In this document: piece after piece, positions 46,555 to 55,175 of the stretch | How positions within the stretch are numbered: the stretch's first letter is position 1 | Layout of the letters: each line of letters opens with the position of its first letter | Assembly (NCBI RefSeq): GCF_022229005.1 | Contig: NZ_JAKKFD010000013.1 | Location: 1 to 64,000 of the forward strand | Length of the DNA stretch: 64,000 bases | Reading direction: 5' to 3' | Source: Micromonospora trifolii | Lineage (GTDB): Bacteria; Actinomycetota; Actinomycetes; Mycobacteriales; Micromonosporaceae | The notes under the pieces: model-generated | Database searches by the model: none | Told to the model about the DNA's origin: nothing | What the model saw: the letters and a program-made list of their open reading frames with translations, nothing else | Translations under genes and position numbers: made by a program

Positions 46555-46650
46555 GGCCAAGACGGTGGTCGGCCAAGACGGTGGTCGGCCAAGACGGTGG
46601 TCGGATAAGACGGTGGTCGGATAAGACGGTGGTCGGATAAGACCGTTCGC
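46555..46650. repeat. tandem 16-bp array
   Basis: Five full 16-bp units plus a diverged sixth. The first three begin GGCCAAGACGG and the next begin GGATAAGACGG, showing two-step expansion. The array ends four bases from the cobQ stop codon, and degenerate GCCAAG units extend it leftwards to about 46485. Confidence 0.85.
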
Positions 46651-46653
46651 CGG

Positions 46654-48195
46654 TCAGGAGGGTGGCGGACCGGGTGGGATGAACGGGAGACCCGCGGGTG
46701 GGCCGGCTTCGATGAGACGCCAGAGGGCATCGGTGTCCAGGTGTTCCTCGACCAGGTCGCCGAGCAGGTCGAGTGAGCGTTCCCGGGCGGCGGCGAAGCT
46801 GGTGGCCGGTGCGACCTGGAACCCGCCACGACCGGCCAGGCGAGCCGCCTCGGTGAGGAACCACCTGCGGAACTCGTCGGACTCGAACGCCCCGTGCCAG
46901 TGCGTGCCGTGCACCGCGCCGAGCACGGCACCCTCCCCGACACCGTCGTCGCCGGTCAGCAGCGGCGTCAGGCCGGGGTCGGCGTGTGACACGTACCCGT
47001 GGTGGATTTCGTAGCCCCGCACCGGAAGGCCACCGTGGCCGGTGCCCACCGACTGCCGGACGGTCTTGCGCGGATCGAAGGTGACGTCGATGGGCAGCAG
47101 ACCGAGCCCCGGCACGCTGCCCTGCCGGCTCTCCACCGGGTCGTGGATGGCGCGGCCGAGCATCTGGAAGCCGCCGCAGAGGCCGAGCAGGGGCTTGCCG
47201 GCCGCCACATGGGTGGCCACCGCGTCGGCGAGACCGGTTTCGCGCAGCCACGCGAGATCGGCGACGGTGGACTTGGAGCCGGGCAGGACGACGAGGTCGG
47301 CGGCGGCCAGTTCGGCCGGTTCGATGGTGAGGCGCACCCGCACGCCCGGCTCGGTGGCGAGCGCCTCCACGTCGGTGGCGTTGCTGATCCGGGGTAGGCG
47401 GACGACCGCCACGTCCAGCCACTCGCTGCCGTGCGGGGCGGAGGGTCGGCCGAGCACCCGGCCGTAGGCGAGTGAGTCCTCCGCGTCGAGCCACAGGTCC
47501 AGTGCCCAGGGCACCACCCCGTACGTGGGGCGGCCGGTGACCTGACGCAGCATGCGTAGGCCCGGCTGGAGCAGCCCGAGGTCGCCCCGGAACTTGTTGA
47601 TCACGAAGCCGGCGATCAGCGCCTGGTCGGCCGGGTCGAGCAGGGCCACTGTGCCGAACATCGAGGCGAAGACACCGCCCCGGTCGATGTCGCCGACGAC
47701 GATGGTGGGCAGGTTGGCGTGCCGGGCCAGCCCCATGTTGACGTAGTCACCGGCCCGCAGGTTGATCTCCGCAGGGCTGCCGGCGCCCTCGCAGATCACC
47801 ACGTCGTACGTCTCGCGCAGCTCAGCCAGTGCGGCGTACGCGGTCTCGGCGAGCCGGGGACGCAACTGCCGGAAGGTGCCCGCGGTGATCGTGTCGACCG
47901 CCTCGCCCAACAGCACCACCTGACTGGCCAGGTCGCTGCCCGGCTTCAGCAGCACCGGGTTGAACCGCAGGTCGGGTGCGAGCCCGCACGCCGCAGCCTG
48001 CATGGCCTGGGCGCGCCCGATCTCGCCGCCGCGCCCGTCCGGCCCGACGACCACCGCCGAGTTGTTCGACATGTTCTGCGCCTTGTACGGCGCCACCTTC
48101 ACGCCCTGCCGGTGCAGCCAGCGGCAGATGCCGGCGGTGAGCACGCTCTTGCCGGCGTCGGACGTCGTGCCGGCCACCAGCAGCCCGCCGCTCAC
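46654..48195 (-). CDS. cobQ: cobyric acid synthase
   Basis: 513-aa glutamine-dependent amidase adding the b, d, e and g amides to adenosylcobyrinate a,c-diamide. The N-terminal ATPase part has [23 protein letters not shown] (P-loop intact) and [13 protein letters not shown]; the C-terminal amidotransferase has its nucleophile in [13 protein letters not shown] and the His in [16 protein letters not shown]. In contrast to CobB, all key residues are present. GTG at 48195 overlaps the cobD stop. Longer in-frame extension upstream falls inside cobD and is rejected. Confidence 0.95.
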   Translation of the reverse strand: MSGGLLVAGTTSDAGKSVLTAGICRWLHRQGVKVAPYKAQNMSNNSAVVVGPDGRGGEIGRAQAMQAAACGLAPDLRFNPVLLKPGSDLASQVVLLGEAVDTITAGTFRQLRPRLAETAYAALAELRETYDVVICEGAGSPAEINLRAGDYVNMGLARHANLPTIVVGDIDRGGVFASMFGTVALLDPADQALIAGFVINKFRGDLGLLQPGLRMLRQVTGRPTYGVVPWALDLWLDAEDSLAYGRVLGRPSAPHGSEWLDVAVVRLPRISNATDVEALATEPGVRVRLTIEPAELAAADLVVLPGSKSTVADLAWLRETGLADAVATHVAAGKPLLGLCGGFQMLGRAIHDPVESRQGSVPGLGLLPIDVTFDPRKTVRQSVGTGHGGLPVRGYEIHHGYVSHADPGLTPLLTGDDGVGEGAVLGAVHGTHWHGAFESDEFRRWFLTEAARLAGRGGFQVAPATSFAAARERSLDLLGDLVEEHLDTDALWRLIEAGPPAGLPFIPPGPPPS

Positions 48196-49247
48196 CGCCC
48201 ACTCCCCCGCCGCAACCCGATGCCCCCGTTCAGCCCCGTAGCAGCCAGCCCTCGCCGACCCACGGCGCCGGCCAGTGCACGTCTGCTCACCGCGCCAACC
48301 AGCCGGCCGAGCGTAACCGGGTACGCGGCGGCAAGCCCGACGGCGGCCAGCCCCACCGCGCCGGAGATCCGGGCGGCCCGTTTCAGGTGCCGCGCCTCCG
48401 GGCGGGGGCCGTCGCCGAGGAAAGGCCGCACCTCGGAGCGCCCGAAGTAGATGTTGCGGCCACCGAGGCGAACCCCGAGCGCACCGGCCATCGCCGCCTC
48501 GCACTGACCGGCGTTCGGGCTCGGGTGGTCGTTGCGGTCCCGCCGCCACACCTGCCAGGCGCGCTGCCGGTCCCCGTGCGCGACCGGCGCGACGGCGATG
48601 GTGAGCAACCCGGTCAGCCGGGACGGCACGAGGTTGAGCGCGTCGTCCAAGCGAGCGGCCGGCGTGCCGAACCGCGCGTAGCGGGTCGACCGGTGCCCGA
48701 CCATCGCATCGAGGGTGTTCGCCGCGCGGTAGCCCAGCAGCCCGGGCAGACCGGCGACCGCTCCCCAGAGCAGCGGAGCGACCACAGCGTCGGACGTGTT
48801 CTCCGCGACCGACTCGACGGTCGCACGGGCCAGCTCCGACTCGCCCAGCGTCGACGGGTCCCGCCCGCAGAGGTGCCCGAGGCGTCGCCGGGCGGCGGGC
48901 AGATCGCCGTCACGCAGCGTCCGACCCATCACTGTCGCCTCGCGCCGAAGCGTGCGGCCGCCCAGCACCGTCCACGTGCCGGCCGCCACCAGCACCGCCC
49001 GGGTCACCGGCCGGTGCCGGGTGGCCGCCGCGGCGACCGCCCCGAGCAACACCGGGCCGCCGACGGCCAGCGCGGTGAATGCCGTACCCGCCGTTCGGTC
49101 CGGGCGGTAGAGGCGGCTCTCCAGCGCGCCCGCGACCTGCCCGAAGCCCGCCACCGGGTGCCATCGGCGGGGGTCGCCGAGCATCCTGTCCAGCGCGTAC
49201 CCGGCCAGCAGCCCCACCGCGTTCGCCATCGGCGCTGTCCGTCGCAC
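48192..49247 (-). CDS. cobD: adenosylcobinamide-phosphate synthase (CobD/CbiB)
   Basis: 351-aa membrane protein attaching the aminopropanol arm to cobyric acid. Typical segments: [86 protein letters not shown]. Several hydrophobic helices. The start is uncertain: GGAGGT at 49255-49260 best serves the GTG at 49247, with GTGs at 49256/49253 and ATG 49229 as alternatives. Overlaps cobQ by four bases. Confidence 0.92.
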   Translation of the reverse strand: MRRTAPMANAVGLLAGYALDRMLGDPRRWHPVAGFGQVAGALESRLYRPDRTAGTAFTALAVGGPVLLGAVAAAATRHRPVTRAVLVAAGTWTVLGGRTLRREATVMGRTLRDGDLPAARRRLGHLCGRDPSTLGESELARATVESVAENTSDAVVAPLLWGAVAGLPGLLGYRAANTLDAMVGHRSTRYARFGTPAARLDDALNLVPSRLTGLLTIAVAPVAHGDRQRAWQVWRRDRNDHPSPNAGQCEAAMAGALGVRLGGRNIYFGRSEVRPFLGDGPRPEARHLKRAARISGAVGLAAVGLAAAYPVTLGRLVGAVSRRALAGAVGRRGLAATGLNGGIGLRRGSGR

Positions 49248-49533
49248 CCGCACCACCTCCGGCCGGCCAGCCTAGACGAGCACCCCGTGAACCAGCCCAA
49301 CCCACGGTCGGGCACCGGCAACGAGAACCCGTGGAGCGAACCAGCCGGCCGGCCGCCGACGCCCGTCACGCGGGGTGACGACGCAGGTCGCGCCGCCACC
49401 CCGCCCCCGTCGCGCCGCACCGCACCGTGCCGCACCGCGCCGTGCCCTGCCGCGTGGCAGCAGCACCCGCTACCGATGCGGAACCTCAGCCCAGCTCGAC
49501 CGCCGCCCAACCCGCCACGGTCGACCCGTTCGG

Positions 49534-50295
49534 TCAGGCTGGCTGCGGGATCCGGCCCCGACCACGCCGCCCTCGGCCGGGCTGCGCCGGCTCCGGCTGC
49601 CCCTCGTCGGGCACCGGCCCCAACTCGATGTCCAGGTCACCGTCGGCGTTGTCGTCGTCCGCCTCGGGCGGAGGGGCCAACTCGTCGTCGAAGCCCGCCG
49701 GGACGTTGGTCTGCCCGACCTGCCCGCCGCTCGGGGAGCTGTCATCGTCCTGGGGGACGTTGCCGAACGGGCTGGTTCGCAGCTCGGCGTAGTCGGGCAG
49801 CTCGAAGTCGTCGTCCAGCGGACGGTCGTCGGGCAGCACGGGCGCCTGCCCGGCCGGCACCGGCTCGGTGGGCTCGCCGTGCACCCGGCTCTCGGCGTCC
49901 GCGTCCTCCGTGGTGCTGGTCGTCATGCTCGGCCGGTTGCGCAGGAACCGGGCCCGGCCCCGGGACAGGTCGTGGCCGACGGCGACCGCCTCCAGCTCGT
50001 AGAGCGTGCGGTGGTTGCCGGCGTCGTCGGTCCAGTCGCGGGTGTAGAGGCGCCCGCAGACCACCACCGGATCGCCGACCATGACGGAGGCCGCCACCCC
50101 CTCGGCGAGCTTGCGCCAACAGTTGACGCGGACGCGGAGCGAATTGCCGTCCACCCATCGGCCGCTGTCCCGGTCGAGTCGGCGGGCGGTGGAAGCGACC
50201 TTGAAGTTGGCCACCAGGGTGTTGCTCTGGGTCGTACGCCGCCACTCGGGCGTAGTCAGCACATTGCCGACGATTGTCACGTAAGTGTCGAACAT
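49534..50295 (-). CDS. ssb: single-stranded DNA-binding protein
   Basis: 253-aa SSB with an OB-fold in residues 1-115 (YVTIVGNVLTTPEWRR, VANFKVASTARRLDRDSGRWVDG, LRVRVNCWRKLAEGVAASVMVGDPVVVCGRLYTRDW). A long acidic, disordered tail follows and ends GRGRRGRGRIPQPA, lacking the DDDIPF tip that recruits repair partners, so it is a paralogue rather than the housekeeping SSB. Two ATGs overlap GGAGGG; 50295 has the better spacing. DnaA-box-like sequences lie ~100 bp upstream. Confidence 0.9.
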   Translation of the reverse strand: MFDTYVTIVGNVLTTPEWRRTTQSNTLVANFKVASTARRLDRDSGRWVDGNSLRVRVNCWRKLAEGVAASVMVGDPVVVCGRLYTRDWTDDAGNHRTLYELEAVAVGHDLSRGRARFLRNRPSMTTSTTEDADAESRVHGEPTEPVPAGQAPVLPDDRPLDDDFELPDYAELRTSPFGNVPQDDDSSPSGGQVGQTNVPAGFDDELAPPPEADDDNADGDLDIELGPVPDEGQPEPAQPGRGRRGRGRIPQPA

Positions 50296-50390
50296 CATCC
50301 CTCCAGGGGGATCGGGGCCTGCCAGCGCGAGTCGACTCGACACCGAGCATCGACACTGAGAGCACCCTGCGCGAGCGCCGATCCCCGACC

Positions 50391-50418
50391 TGTGGATGAC
50401 GAACCCACCTGTGGACAA
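50391..50418. promoter_or_regulatory. pair of DnaA-box-like sites
   Basis: TGTGGATGA at 50391-50399 and TGTGGACAA at 50410-50418, the latter the exact complement of the actinobacterial DnaA box TTGTCCACA. Same orientation, 19 bp apart, in the 301-bp region between ssb and the HPF-like gene. Confidence 0.35.
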
Positions 50419-50472
50419 CGCCCTGATCACGCCCGGATGTGGTACGCCCGACCCGCCCGACCCGCCGTCCAC

Positions 50473-50500
50473 GGTTTCCCAGGCCGCCCGAACTGGGTAA
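50473..50500 (+). promoter_or_regulatory. stress sigma (SigB/SigF-type) promoter for HPF-like gene
   Basis: GGTTT (50473-50477) and GGGTAA (50495-50500) with 17 bp between match the GTTT-GGGTA pattern of actinobacterial general-stress sigma factors. It precedes the short upstream ORF and the HPF-like gene, a gene type commonly under stress control. Confidence 0.45.
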
Positions 50501-50552
50501 GGACTTGATCAACGCACCACCGACAGCTCCACGTCGACGAGAGGTCAGCGCC

Positions 50553-50603
50553 ATGACGATCACTACCATCGACTCCGCGAACGCTTCCGAGGCGCAGCGA
50601 TGA
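50553..50603 (+). CDS. 16-codon upstream ORF (possible leader peptide)
   Basis: ATG preceded by GAGAGGTC at a good distance; encodes MTITTIDSANASEAQR and stops with TGA overlapping the ATG of the HPF-like gene (ATGA). The arrangement allows translational coupling. No strong codon stall signal (no run of one amino acid) is seen. Could be chance, but ribosome site, promoter and overlap are all in place. Confidence 0.45.
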   Translation: MTITTIDSANASEAQR

Positions 50604-51019
50604 GCGCCGTGGCGAACCCGGCCACAGTGGCTGAGTGCCTGCGGGTGGGCGCCGGGTTCTCCCAGGGCGACCGCAACTGGATCGCCGAGCAGTTCGCCAC
50701 CCTCGACGCCCGGCTCGCCAGCTTCCACGCTGACGCCACCGAGCTGGAGGTGTCGGTGAAGGACCGGGAGGCGCGTGGCCAGAAGGTCACTCTGGAGTGC
50801 TGGATCGCCGGCCGGCAGAAGATCGTCACCACCTCCGCGGAGGAGGACCTGCACGCCGCCCTGAATGACGTCCGTGACGATCTGCGCCGCCGGCTCAACG
50901 ACGCCAAGACCCGCCAGGAGCCCCGGCACAACAAGCACCTGCGCGACCTCCCGCAGCCGCAGACGGAGGCCGTCGAGTCCGACGACGCGGCCCCCCGCGC
51001 CGACGCGGAAACGGCCTGA
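50600..51019 (+). CDS. HPF/RaiA family ribosome-associated protein
   Basis: 139-aa protein matching the short hibernation-promoting-factor fold: FSQGDRNWIAEQFATLDARLASFHADATELEVSVKDRE, then KVTLECWIAGRQKIVTTSAEEDLHAALNDVRDDLRRRLNDAKTR, the beta-alpha-beta-beta-beta-alpha order. It lacks the C-terminal dimerisation domain of long HPF, ending in an acidic Asp/Glu/Ala tail. Probably binds the 30S decoding region in stress or stationary phase. ATG 50600 has GAGGCG upstream and overlaps the stop of the 16-codon ORF. Confidence 0.8.
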   Translation: MSAVANPATVAECLRVGAGFSQGDRNWIAEQFATLDARLASFHADATELEVSVKDREARGQKVTLECWIAGRQKIVTTSAEEDLHAALNDVRDDLRRRLNDAKTRQEPRHNKHLRDLPQPQTEAVESDDAAPRADAETA

Positions 51020-51055
51020 CCCACGCCGCACCCCCGCCCGCCCCACCGCCGCTCA

Positions 51056-51130
51056 GTCGATCATGGAGTCGTGGTGGTCGTTAGATCCGCGACCACCCCT
51101 TTTGCGAGGCACCACAACTCCATGATCGAC
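51056..51130. repeat. 21-bp inverted repeat with competing inner hairpin
   Basis: Arms 51056-51076 and 51110-51130 pair at 20 of 21 positions. A second perfect 8-bp stem (51073-51080 with 51090-51097) shares bases with the left arm, so the two folds exclude each other. Located between the HPF-like and hydrolase genes; may terminate the former. The GATCATGGAGT arm looks like a dispersed intergenic repeat of this genus, which is from memory. Confidence 0.8.
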
Positions 51131-51195
51131 GCGGCGAGCGGGGGTGGGCGGGCGCGGGCTACCGCTGGGTAGGTTGGCGGCGTAGCGTCGCGTTC

Positions 51196-52287
51196 GTGGA
51201 ACCGGACGTGTTGGGGCCGCCGTACGAGCGGCAGACGATCGACCTGGGCACCGACGACGAAGGCCCCGTTGTCGCGACTCTGGTCCGGCGGCGGGCCGAG
51301 CGCCCCACCGGGCGGGCCGTGCTCTACGTACACGGCTTCGTCGACTACTTCTTCCAGACGCACCTGGCGGACTTCTTCGCCGAGCGGGGCTGGGATTTCT
51401 ACGCGCTCGACCTGCGCAAATACGGTCGTAGTCTGCTCCCGGCCCAGACCCCGAACTTCTGTCGCGACATCAGCGACTACTTCCCGGAGCTGGACGCCGC
51501 CGCCGAGATCATCCGCAAGGACGACGGGCACGACACCCTGCTGGCGATGGGCCACTCCACCGGCGGCCTGATCATCTCGCTCTGGGCGGACGCCCGCCGT
51601 GACACCGGCACCATCGACGGCCTGGTGCTCAACAGCCCCTTCTTCGACCTGAACGCCCCCTGGGCGGTCCGTCGACCCCTCGCGGCCGCCGCGTCGCGGC
51701 TGGGCCGCAGGGCGCCGCACCGCATCCTGCCGTTCGGGCTCGGCACTGTGTACGGCGAGAGCATCCACTCCGACCACCGCGGCGAGTGGACCTATGACCT
51801 GGCGTGGAAGCCGCTGGCCGGGTTCCCGGTCCGGGCCGGCTGGTTGAATGCGATCCGCACCGGGCAACGCCGGCTCCGCGCCGGGCTGGACATCCAGGTG
51901 CCGGTGCTGCTGGCCTGCTCGACCCGGTCCTTCCGGGGCACCAAGTGGCACGAAAACGCGACACTGGCCGACGCCGTGCTGGACGTCGAGCACATGGTCC
52001 GCTACGCGCCCCGCCTCGGCCGCCACGTCACACTGGCCCGTTTCGACGGAGGGCTGCACGACCTCACGCTCTCCGGCCCCGTCGTACGGAAGAAGGTCTT
52101 CGACGAGGTGGGCCGCTGGGCCGAGGCGTTCCTCGCCGCCGGCCCCACCGCCCCGGCCGACGCAACGCCGGCCGACGCCGCACGGTCAGACGCGGACGCC
52201 GCGCCGACCGACGCGGCCCGAGCTGACGCGGCACCGGCCAACGCGCAGACGACCGACGGGGCGGGGGCGGCGACACTCGGCGGCTGA
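51196..52287 (+). CDS. alpha/beta hydrolase (serine aminopeptidase/lysophospholipase-like)
   Basis: 363-aa alpha/beta hydrolase. The oxyanion region is LYVHGFVDYFFQTHLADFFAERGWDFYALDLRKYGRS, nucleophile Ser in AMGHSTGGLIISLW near residue 122, and His near FDGGLHDLTLSGP; resembles lysophospholipase or monoacylglycerol lipase-type enzymes. The last ~50 residues are a low-complexity Ala/Asp/Pro tail with near-repeats of PADAA and TDAARADA, absent from relatives' cores. GTG at 51196. Confidence 0.88.
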   Translation: MEPDVLGPPYERQTIDLGTDDEGPVVATLVRRRAERPTGRAVLYVHGFVDYFFQTHLADFFAERGWDFYALDLRKYGRSLLPAQTPNFCRDISDYFPELDAAAEIIRKDDGHDTLLAMGHSTGGLIISLWADARRDTGTIDGLVLNSPFFDLNAPWAVRRPLAAAASRLGRRAPHRILPFGLGTVYGESIHSDHRGEWTYDLAWKPLAGFPVRAGWLNAIRTGQRRLRAGLDIQVPVLLACSTRSFRGTKWHENATLADAVLDVEHMVRYAPRLGRHVTLARFDGGLHDLTLSGPVVRKKVFDEVGRWAEAFLAAGPTAPADATPADAARSDADAAPTDAARADAAPANAQTTDGAGAATLGG

Positions 52288-52309
52288 CCAGGCCGAACGG
52301 AGCGCCGGT

Positions 52310-53059
52310 TCAGATGTCGCCGGGCGTCGCCGGGAGGACGGCACGGATCCGGTCGAAGGTCGCCACCGGGTGCGCTCCGACGCCGGGCAGGACCAGGCCC
52401 AGGCAGTACGGGGAGACCTCACCGGTGGGTTCGGCCTGAACGATGAAGACCGGCGCGCCGACGTACCCCGGCGGCAGCTCCGTGGTGATCAGCACGGCGT
52501 CCCCGTCGCGGACCACCCGCTCGATCGCGACCTCCAGGGGCCGCGACCCGTCCTCGCGTACCCCGTGGGCCAGCACGAAAGCGGAACTGGCGTCGGCGGC
52601 GAGGCGGGCGATGACCTCGGGCCCGGCGGCGATCCCCGCCGGCACCGGCTGGACGCGCCACCGCCAGCCGCCGTCGCCGGCATACCGGTGCAGGCCTGCG
52701 GTCGGCAACACCGCGACCCCGTCGCCGGCGAAGCGGGCCCAACCGGGCACGATCTCGGCCTCGGAAATGACGGCCGGGGCCACCCCCGCCGGCTCGGTGA
52801 CGCTCGTCCGCAGGCCCAACTCACCACCCGAACCGCCCACCATGTCGGCCGCCGTCAGCAGCGACTCCCCCACCGGGTCGTGGCCGTCCTGGAAGAAGAA
52901 CGCGGTACCGAAGTCGCCCGAGGACCGGTACGGCAGGATGGCGCGACCGACGACCTGGCACAGTTCGTAGGCGACGTCGCTCTCGGCGTCGGAATCCAGC
53001 AACACCAGCCAAAGGTACGGTCCACGGCCAGGCCGGTCCGCGGTAACCCGGATGCCCAC
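52310..53059 (-). CDS. hypothetical protein
   Basis: 249-aa soluble protein, family not recognised. Alternating beta stretches (PYLWLVLLDSD, GTAFFFQDGHDP, AVLITTELPPGYVGAPVFIVQAE) and no signal or membrane helix. Start unclear: GTG at 53059 is used; the frame stays open to a GTG at 53158, but that extension is Arg-rich and runs up to the tRNA gene. Convergent with the hydrolase gene 23 bp away. Confidence 0.65.
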   Translation of the reverse strand: MGIRVTADRPGRGPYLWLVLLDSDAESDVAYELCQVVGRAILPYRSSGDFGTAFFFQDGHDPVGESLLTAADMVGGSGGELGLRTSVTEPAGVAPAVISEAEIVPGWARFAGDGVAVLPTAGLHRYAGDGGWRWRVQPVPAGIAAGPEVIARLAADASSAFVLAHGVREDGSRPLEVAIERVVRDGDAVLITTELPPGYVGAPVFIVQAEPTGEVSPYCLGLVLPGVGAHPVATFDRIRAVLPATPGDI

Positions 53060-53165
53060 TACGAGGCGGACGTGAGACTCTGCTCGGCAACGTGGACGCG
53101 GGCACCCTTTTCGCCGTCGGGCGGTGGGACGGCGGTACCCTCTGGGCGCGACATCCACGCCACAG

Positions 53166-53238
53166 GCGCCCGTAGCTCAGCGGATAGAGCAGGGGACTTC
53201 TAATCCCAAGGCCGCAGGTTCGAATCCTGCCGGGCGCA
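53166..53238 (+). tRNA. tRNA-Arg (TCT anticodon)
   Basis: 73-nt cloverleaf. Acceptor stem GCGCCCG (53166-53172) pairs fully with CGGGCGC (53231-53237) plus discriminator A. D-arm GCTC...GAGC; anticodon loop CTTCTAA gives TCT, reading AGA; T-arm GCAGG-TTCGAAT-CCTGC is perfect. The first anticodon-stem pair is mismatched. CCA is not encoded. Confidence 0.95.
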
Positions 53239-53313
53239 CCTCCAACGCCGCAGTTCAACTGCCTTGTCGCTCCAGCGCTGGGCTGCGGTCTGTTACGCGT
53301 AGGCCCGCCGGGC

Positions 53314-53898
53314 CTATGCGTGCTCGCAATGGGGCAGCGCCACGCGCTGCCAGTCGCTTCCGGCTAGATCGACCGGGTAGCTGACCTCTCTGACGTGCTT
53401 GTCGGCAGTCTCAACCTCGAAGGTGAGGGGCAGCGGTTCTTCGAACCATCCGACCGAGCACTCGAAGGACAGCTCGACCATGAGCTGACCTGTGCCGCCA
53501 AGGGGTGACAGCCGAGGTTCTCCGGCGCTGCTTGATGACAGGCCCCCCTTCGCTGCCGCAACCCGGCGGACGGTGATCGGCGCGGGGCCAACGTTGATCA
53601 ATATCAGATGCCCGGTCAGTTTGACTTTTGGAGCATCGCTGCCCGCGTCGATGGTGGATGCCTGAAAGGTCGGGCTTCCCAAGCTGGCCGTTCGCGGGAG
53701 GGCCACGAGTGCGACCACTCCGTTCCGCTCCCGCTGTTCGAGCGAGTCTCGCCGGTGGACAGCGAAGCCGCCGAGCCCAATGCCGACCGCGAAGACGGCG
53801 ACGAGCCCCAGTGCGATCTTCTGTCTGGTCTTCAGGCGGTCATGGGCAGCGGCGCCCGACTGCGCCGGCTGGTGGTTGCCCTCGTCCAGGTCGATCAC
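53314..53898 (-). CDS. hypothetical single-pass membrane protein
   Basis: 194-aa protein, no family recognised. A ~25-residue cytoplasmic N-terminus, one membrane helix (IALGLVAVFAVGIGLGGFAV), then an extracellular beta-rich domain with two Cys (FECSVGWF and LPHCEHA). GTG at 53898. It is the first gene after the tRNA; codon usage is slightly less GC-biased than neighbours. Function unknown. Confidence 0.65.
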   Translation of the reverse strand: MIDLDEGNHQPAQSGAAAHDRLKTRQKIALGLVAVFAVGIGLGGFAVHRRDSLEQRERNGVVALVALPRTASLGSPTFQASTIDAGSDAPKVKLTGHLILINVGPAPITVRRVAAAKGGLSSSSAGEPRLSPLGGTGQLMVELSFECSVGWFEEPLPLTFEVETADKHVREVSYPVDLAGSDWQRVALPHCEHA

Positions 53899-54105
53899 TG
53901 AATGCTCCGCGACACGGGCGTCAGCCTAGGGTCTCTCCGCACCAGCGCGCGTCGGCCAGCCGTACAGCCAAGCCCGCCCGCTGACCCAGGCGCGCCCTCC
54001 ACATGACCGAGGCCTTCCTCAGACGACAGACGGCCCCTGCCCTGACGGGAGGGACCGTATGGCGCTCGGCTTCACCTTGCGGGCAGGCCCGCGCGGAGGC
54101 TGTGC

Positions 54106-54408
54106 TCAGCCCTGCTGGTGGCGCTCATTGCGCCGAAGGGCCTCTTCGAGTTGGTCCTCAAGAATGATGATCCGGCAGGCCGAGGCCATGTCGGTGCCCT
54201 GGTCGCACATCTCCCGAGCTCTCGCGGCGAGGCGCAGTTGGTAGCGGGAGTAGCGGCGGTGCCCTCCACTGGAGCGCTGCGGGTCGATCAGTTTCGCCTC
54301 GCCGAGCCGGCGTAGAAAGTCCTGCGAGCAGCCGAGGATTTCTGCGGCACGGCCCATCGTGTAGGCGGGGTAGTCCTCATCGTCGAGCATGTCGTCGGGT
54401 TGAGCCAT
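54106..54408 (-). CDS. MerR-type HTH regulator (short)
   Basis: 100-aa regulator consisting almost wholly of a MerR-like winged HTH: YTMGRAAEILGCSQDFLRRLGEAKLIDPQRSSGGHRRYSRYQLRLAARAREMCDQGTDMASACRIIILEDQLEEA. No effector domain. Close relatives with the same RSxGGHRRYSRYQL core are widespread in actinobacteria. ATG at 54408 has GGAGGT five bases upstream. The 5' region carries a strong hairpin and a long leader back to a promoter at 54928-54956. Confidence 0.88.
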   Translation of the reverse strand: MAQPDDMLDDEDYPAYTMGRAAEILGCSQDFLRRLGEAKLIDPQRSSGGHRRYSRYQLRLAARAREMCDQGTDMASACRIIILEDQLEEALRRNERHQQG

Positions 54409-54927
54409 GGAACCTCCATCACGAGGGCCCCGGTGCTCGGAAGCACCGGGGCCCAAGGGTTGTGGGTCAGGAACACCATCTACCGACAGAACGTCGGCTT
54501 GTCTTGTCCGCACCAGCCGTCAGGGACGGCTTCGGGTGCGAGGATCGCATAAGCGTGACCGGAGACCACCTCTCGTTAGAGGGAAACTGCGGTGTCCGCA
54601 CCCAGCCCACGAACGCGACTGGCAGCGGGCGATCCAACGGTGTAAAGCCCTCCCTTGCCTCTGATTTCCTCTGCTGTACTCCGTGCTGTCCGTCGGTGTC
54701 CGAGCCCCACGCGACTTCCTGGCCCCAACACGTACGACGAACCCTCCTTACCTCGGGTGAAGCCCTGAACAAGCGTTGGCCTCACCCGCTGTCACGCGTA
54801 CTACCTAGCTACGGCGAATGTCCGCCGCCGAGCTGAGCAGGGCTTGCAAGATCCCTGGCCCCACTCCTTCGCCCTCGTGCGGGGCGGAAACGTCAGCGTC
54901 TTTGTTGCTCTGTTCTCGACCACAGGA
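54409..54927 (-). other. ~510-nt structured leader of MerR gene or ncRNA
   Basis: No convincing gene. On the minus strand, between a good promoter and the MerR start, hairpins occur at 54755-54787, 54569-54582, 54509-54540 (a two-part stem) and 54425-54454. Short open frames inside (e.g. 54467-54772) lack family resemblance and ribosome sites. Could be a long regulatory leader or a separate small RNA ending at the last hairpin. Confidence 0.35.
54425..54454 (-). terminator. strong hairpin just upstream of MerR ribosome site
   Basis: 13-bp perfect stem with a 4-base loop (arms 54425-54437 and 54442-54454), ending about 10 bases before the GGAGGT of the MerR gene on the minus strand. Either terminates an upstream RNA or sits in the MerR 5' UTR as an attenuator. 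Confidence 0.6.
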
Positions 54928-54956
54928 ACGTTAGTCGGCGACGGCGCGAATGTCTA
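54928..54956 (-). promoter_or_regulatory. sigma-70-type promoter facing the MerR gene
   Basis: Minus strand: TAGACA (54956-54951), 17-bp spacer, TAACGT (54933-54928). Both hexamers and the spacing are good for a housekeeping promoter; transcription would start near 54920, ~510 nt before the MerR start. Confidence 0.5.
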
Positions 54957-55175
54957 GCGCTTCGCACATAGATTTTCTCCGAGGACGGAGATAGCCCCGC
55001 CGGCGCAGCCATCCGTGCAGCCAAGACCCGCGTGGCGGGGTCCGCGCGGAGGGTGCCGCAACGGGGCTCCTACGTCAGCGACAGGTAGGCGCGTTACGAG
55101 GTCGATCTGGGCCGGCCGACAAGAAGTGCCCGGCAGGTGTCTACGGGTTGGCCGGCCTGCGGCGTTAATTAGGGC
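54957..55175. other. intergenic region before sigma factor gene
   Basis: About 220 bp with no gene. A TTAATTA stretch lies directly before the GTG of the sigma factor gene; no matching -35 could be assigned. Confidence 0.4.

Larger units (their letters stand above)
45942..46653. other. 712-bp gene-free, repeat-dense intergenic region
   Basis: Lies between the convergent rhodanese and cobQ genes. No frame here looks coding. It contains, in order, a heptamer array (45976-46045), a 79-bp direct repeat (46054-46132 and 46312-46390) around a long palindrome (46180-46246), and a 16-bp tandem array (46555-46650). Confidence 0.8.

Noticed and set aside
45976-46650. CRISPR array
   Set aside because: Units are directly adjacent, too short and without unique spacers; no cas genes nearby.
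54467-54772. 101-codon minus-strand frame inside the MerR leader
   Set aside because: Composition is random-looking, no ribosome site, no recognisable domain; overlaps other open frames equally well.
53166-55175. Integrated element at tRNA-Arg
   Set aside because: No second copy of the tRNA 3' end, no integrase, replication or transfer genes; the MerR-type gene is of a widespread chromosomal kind.
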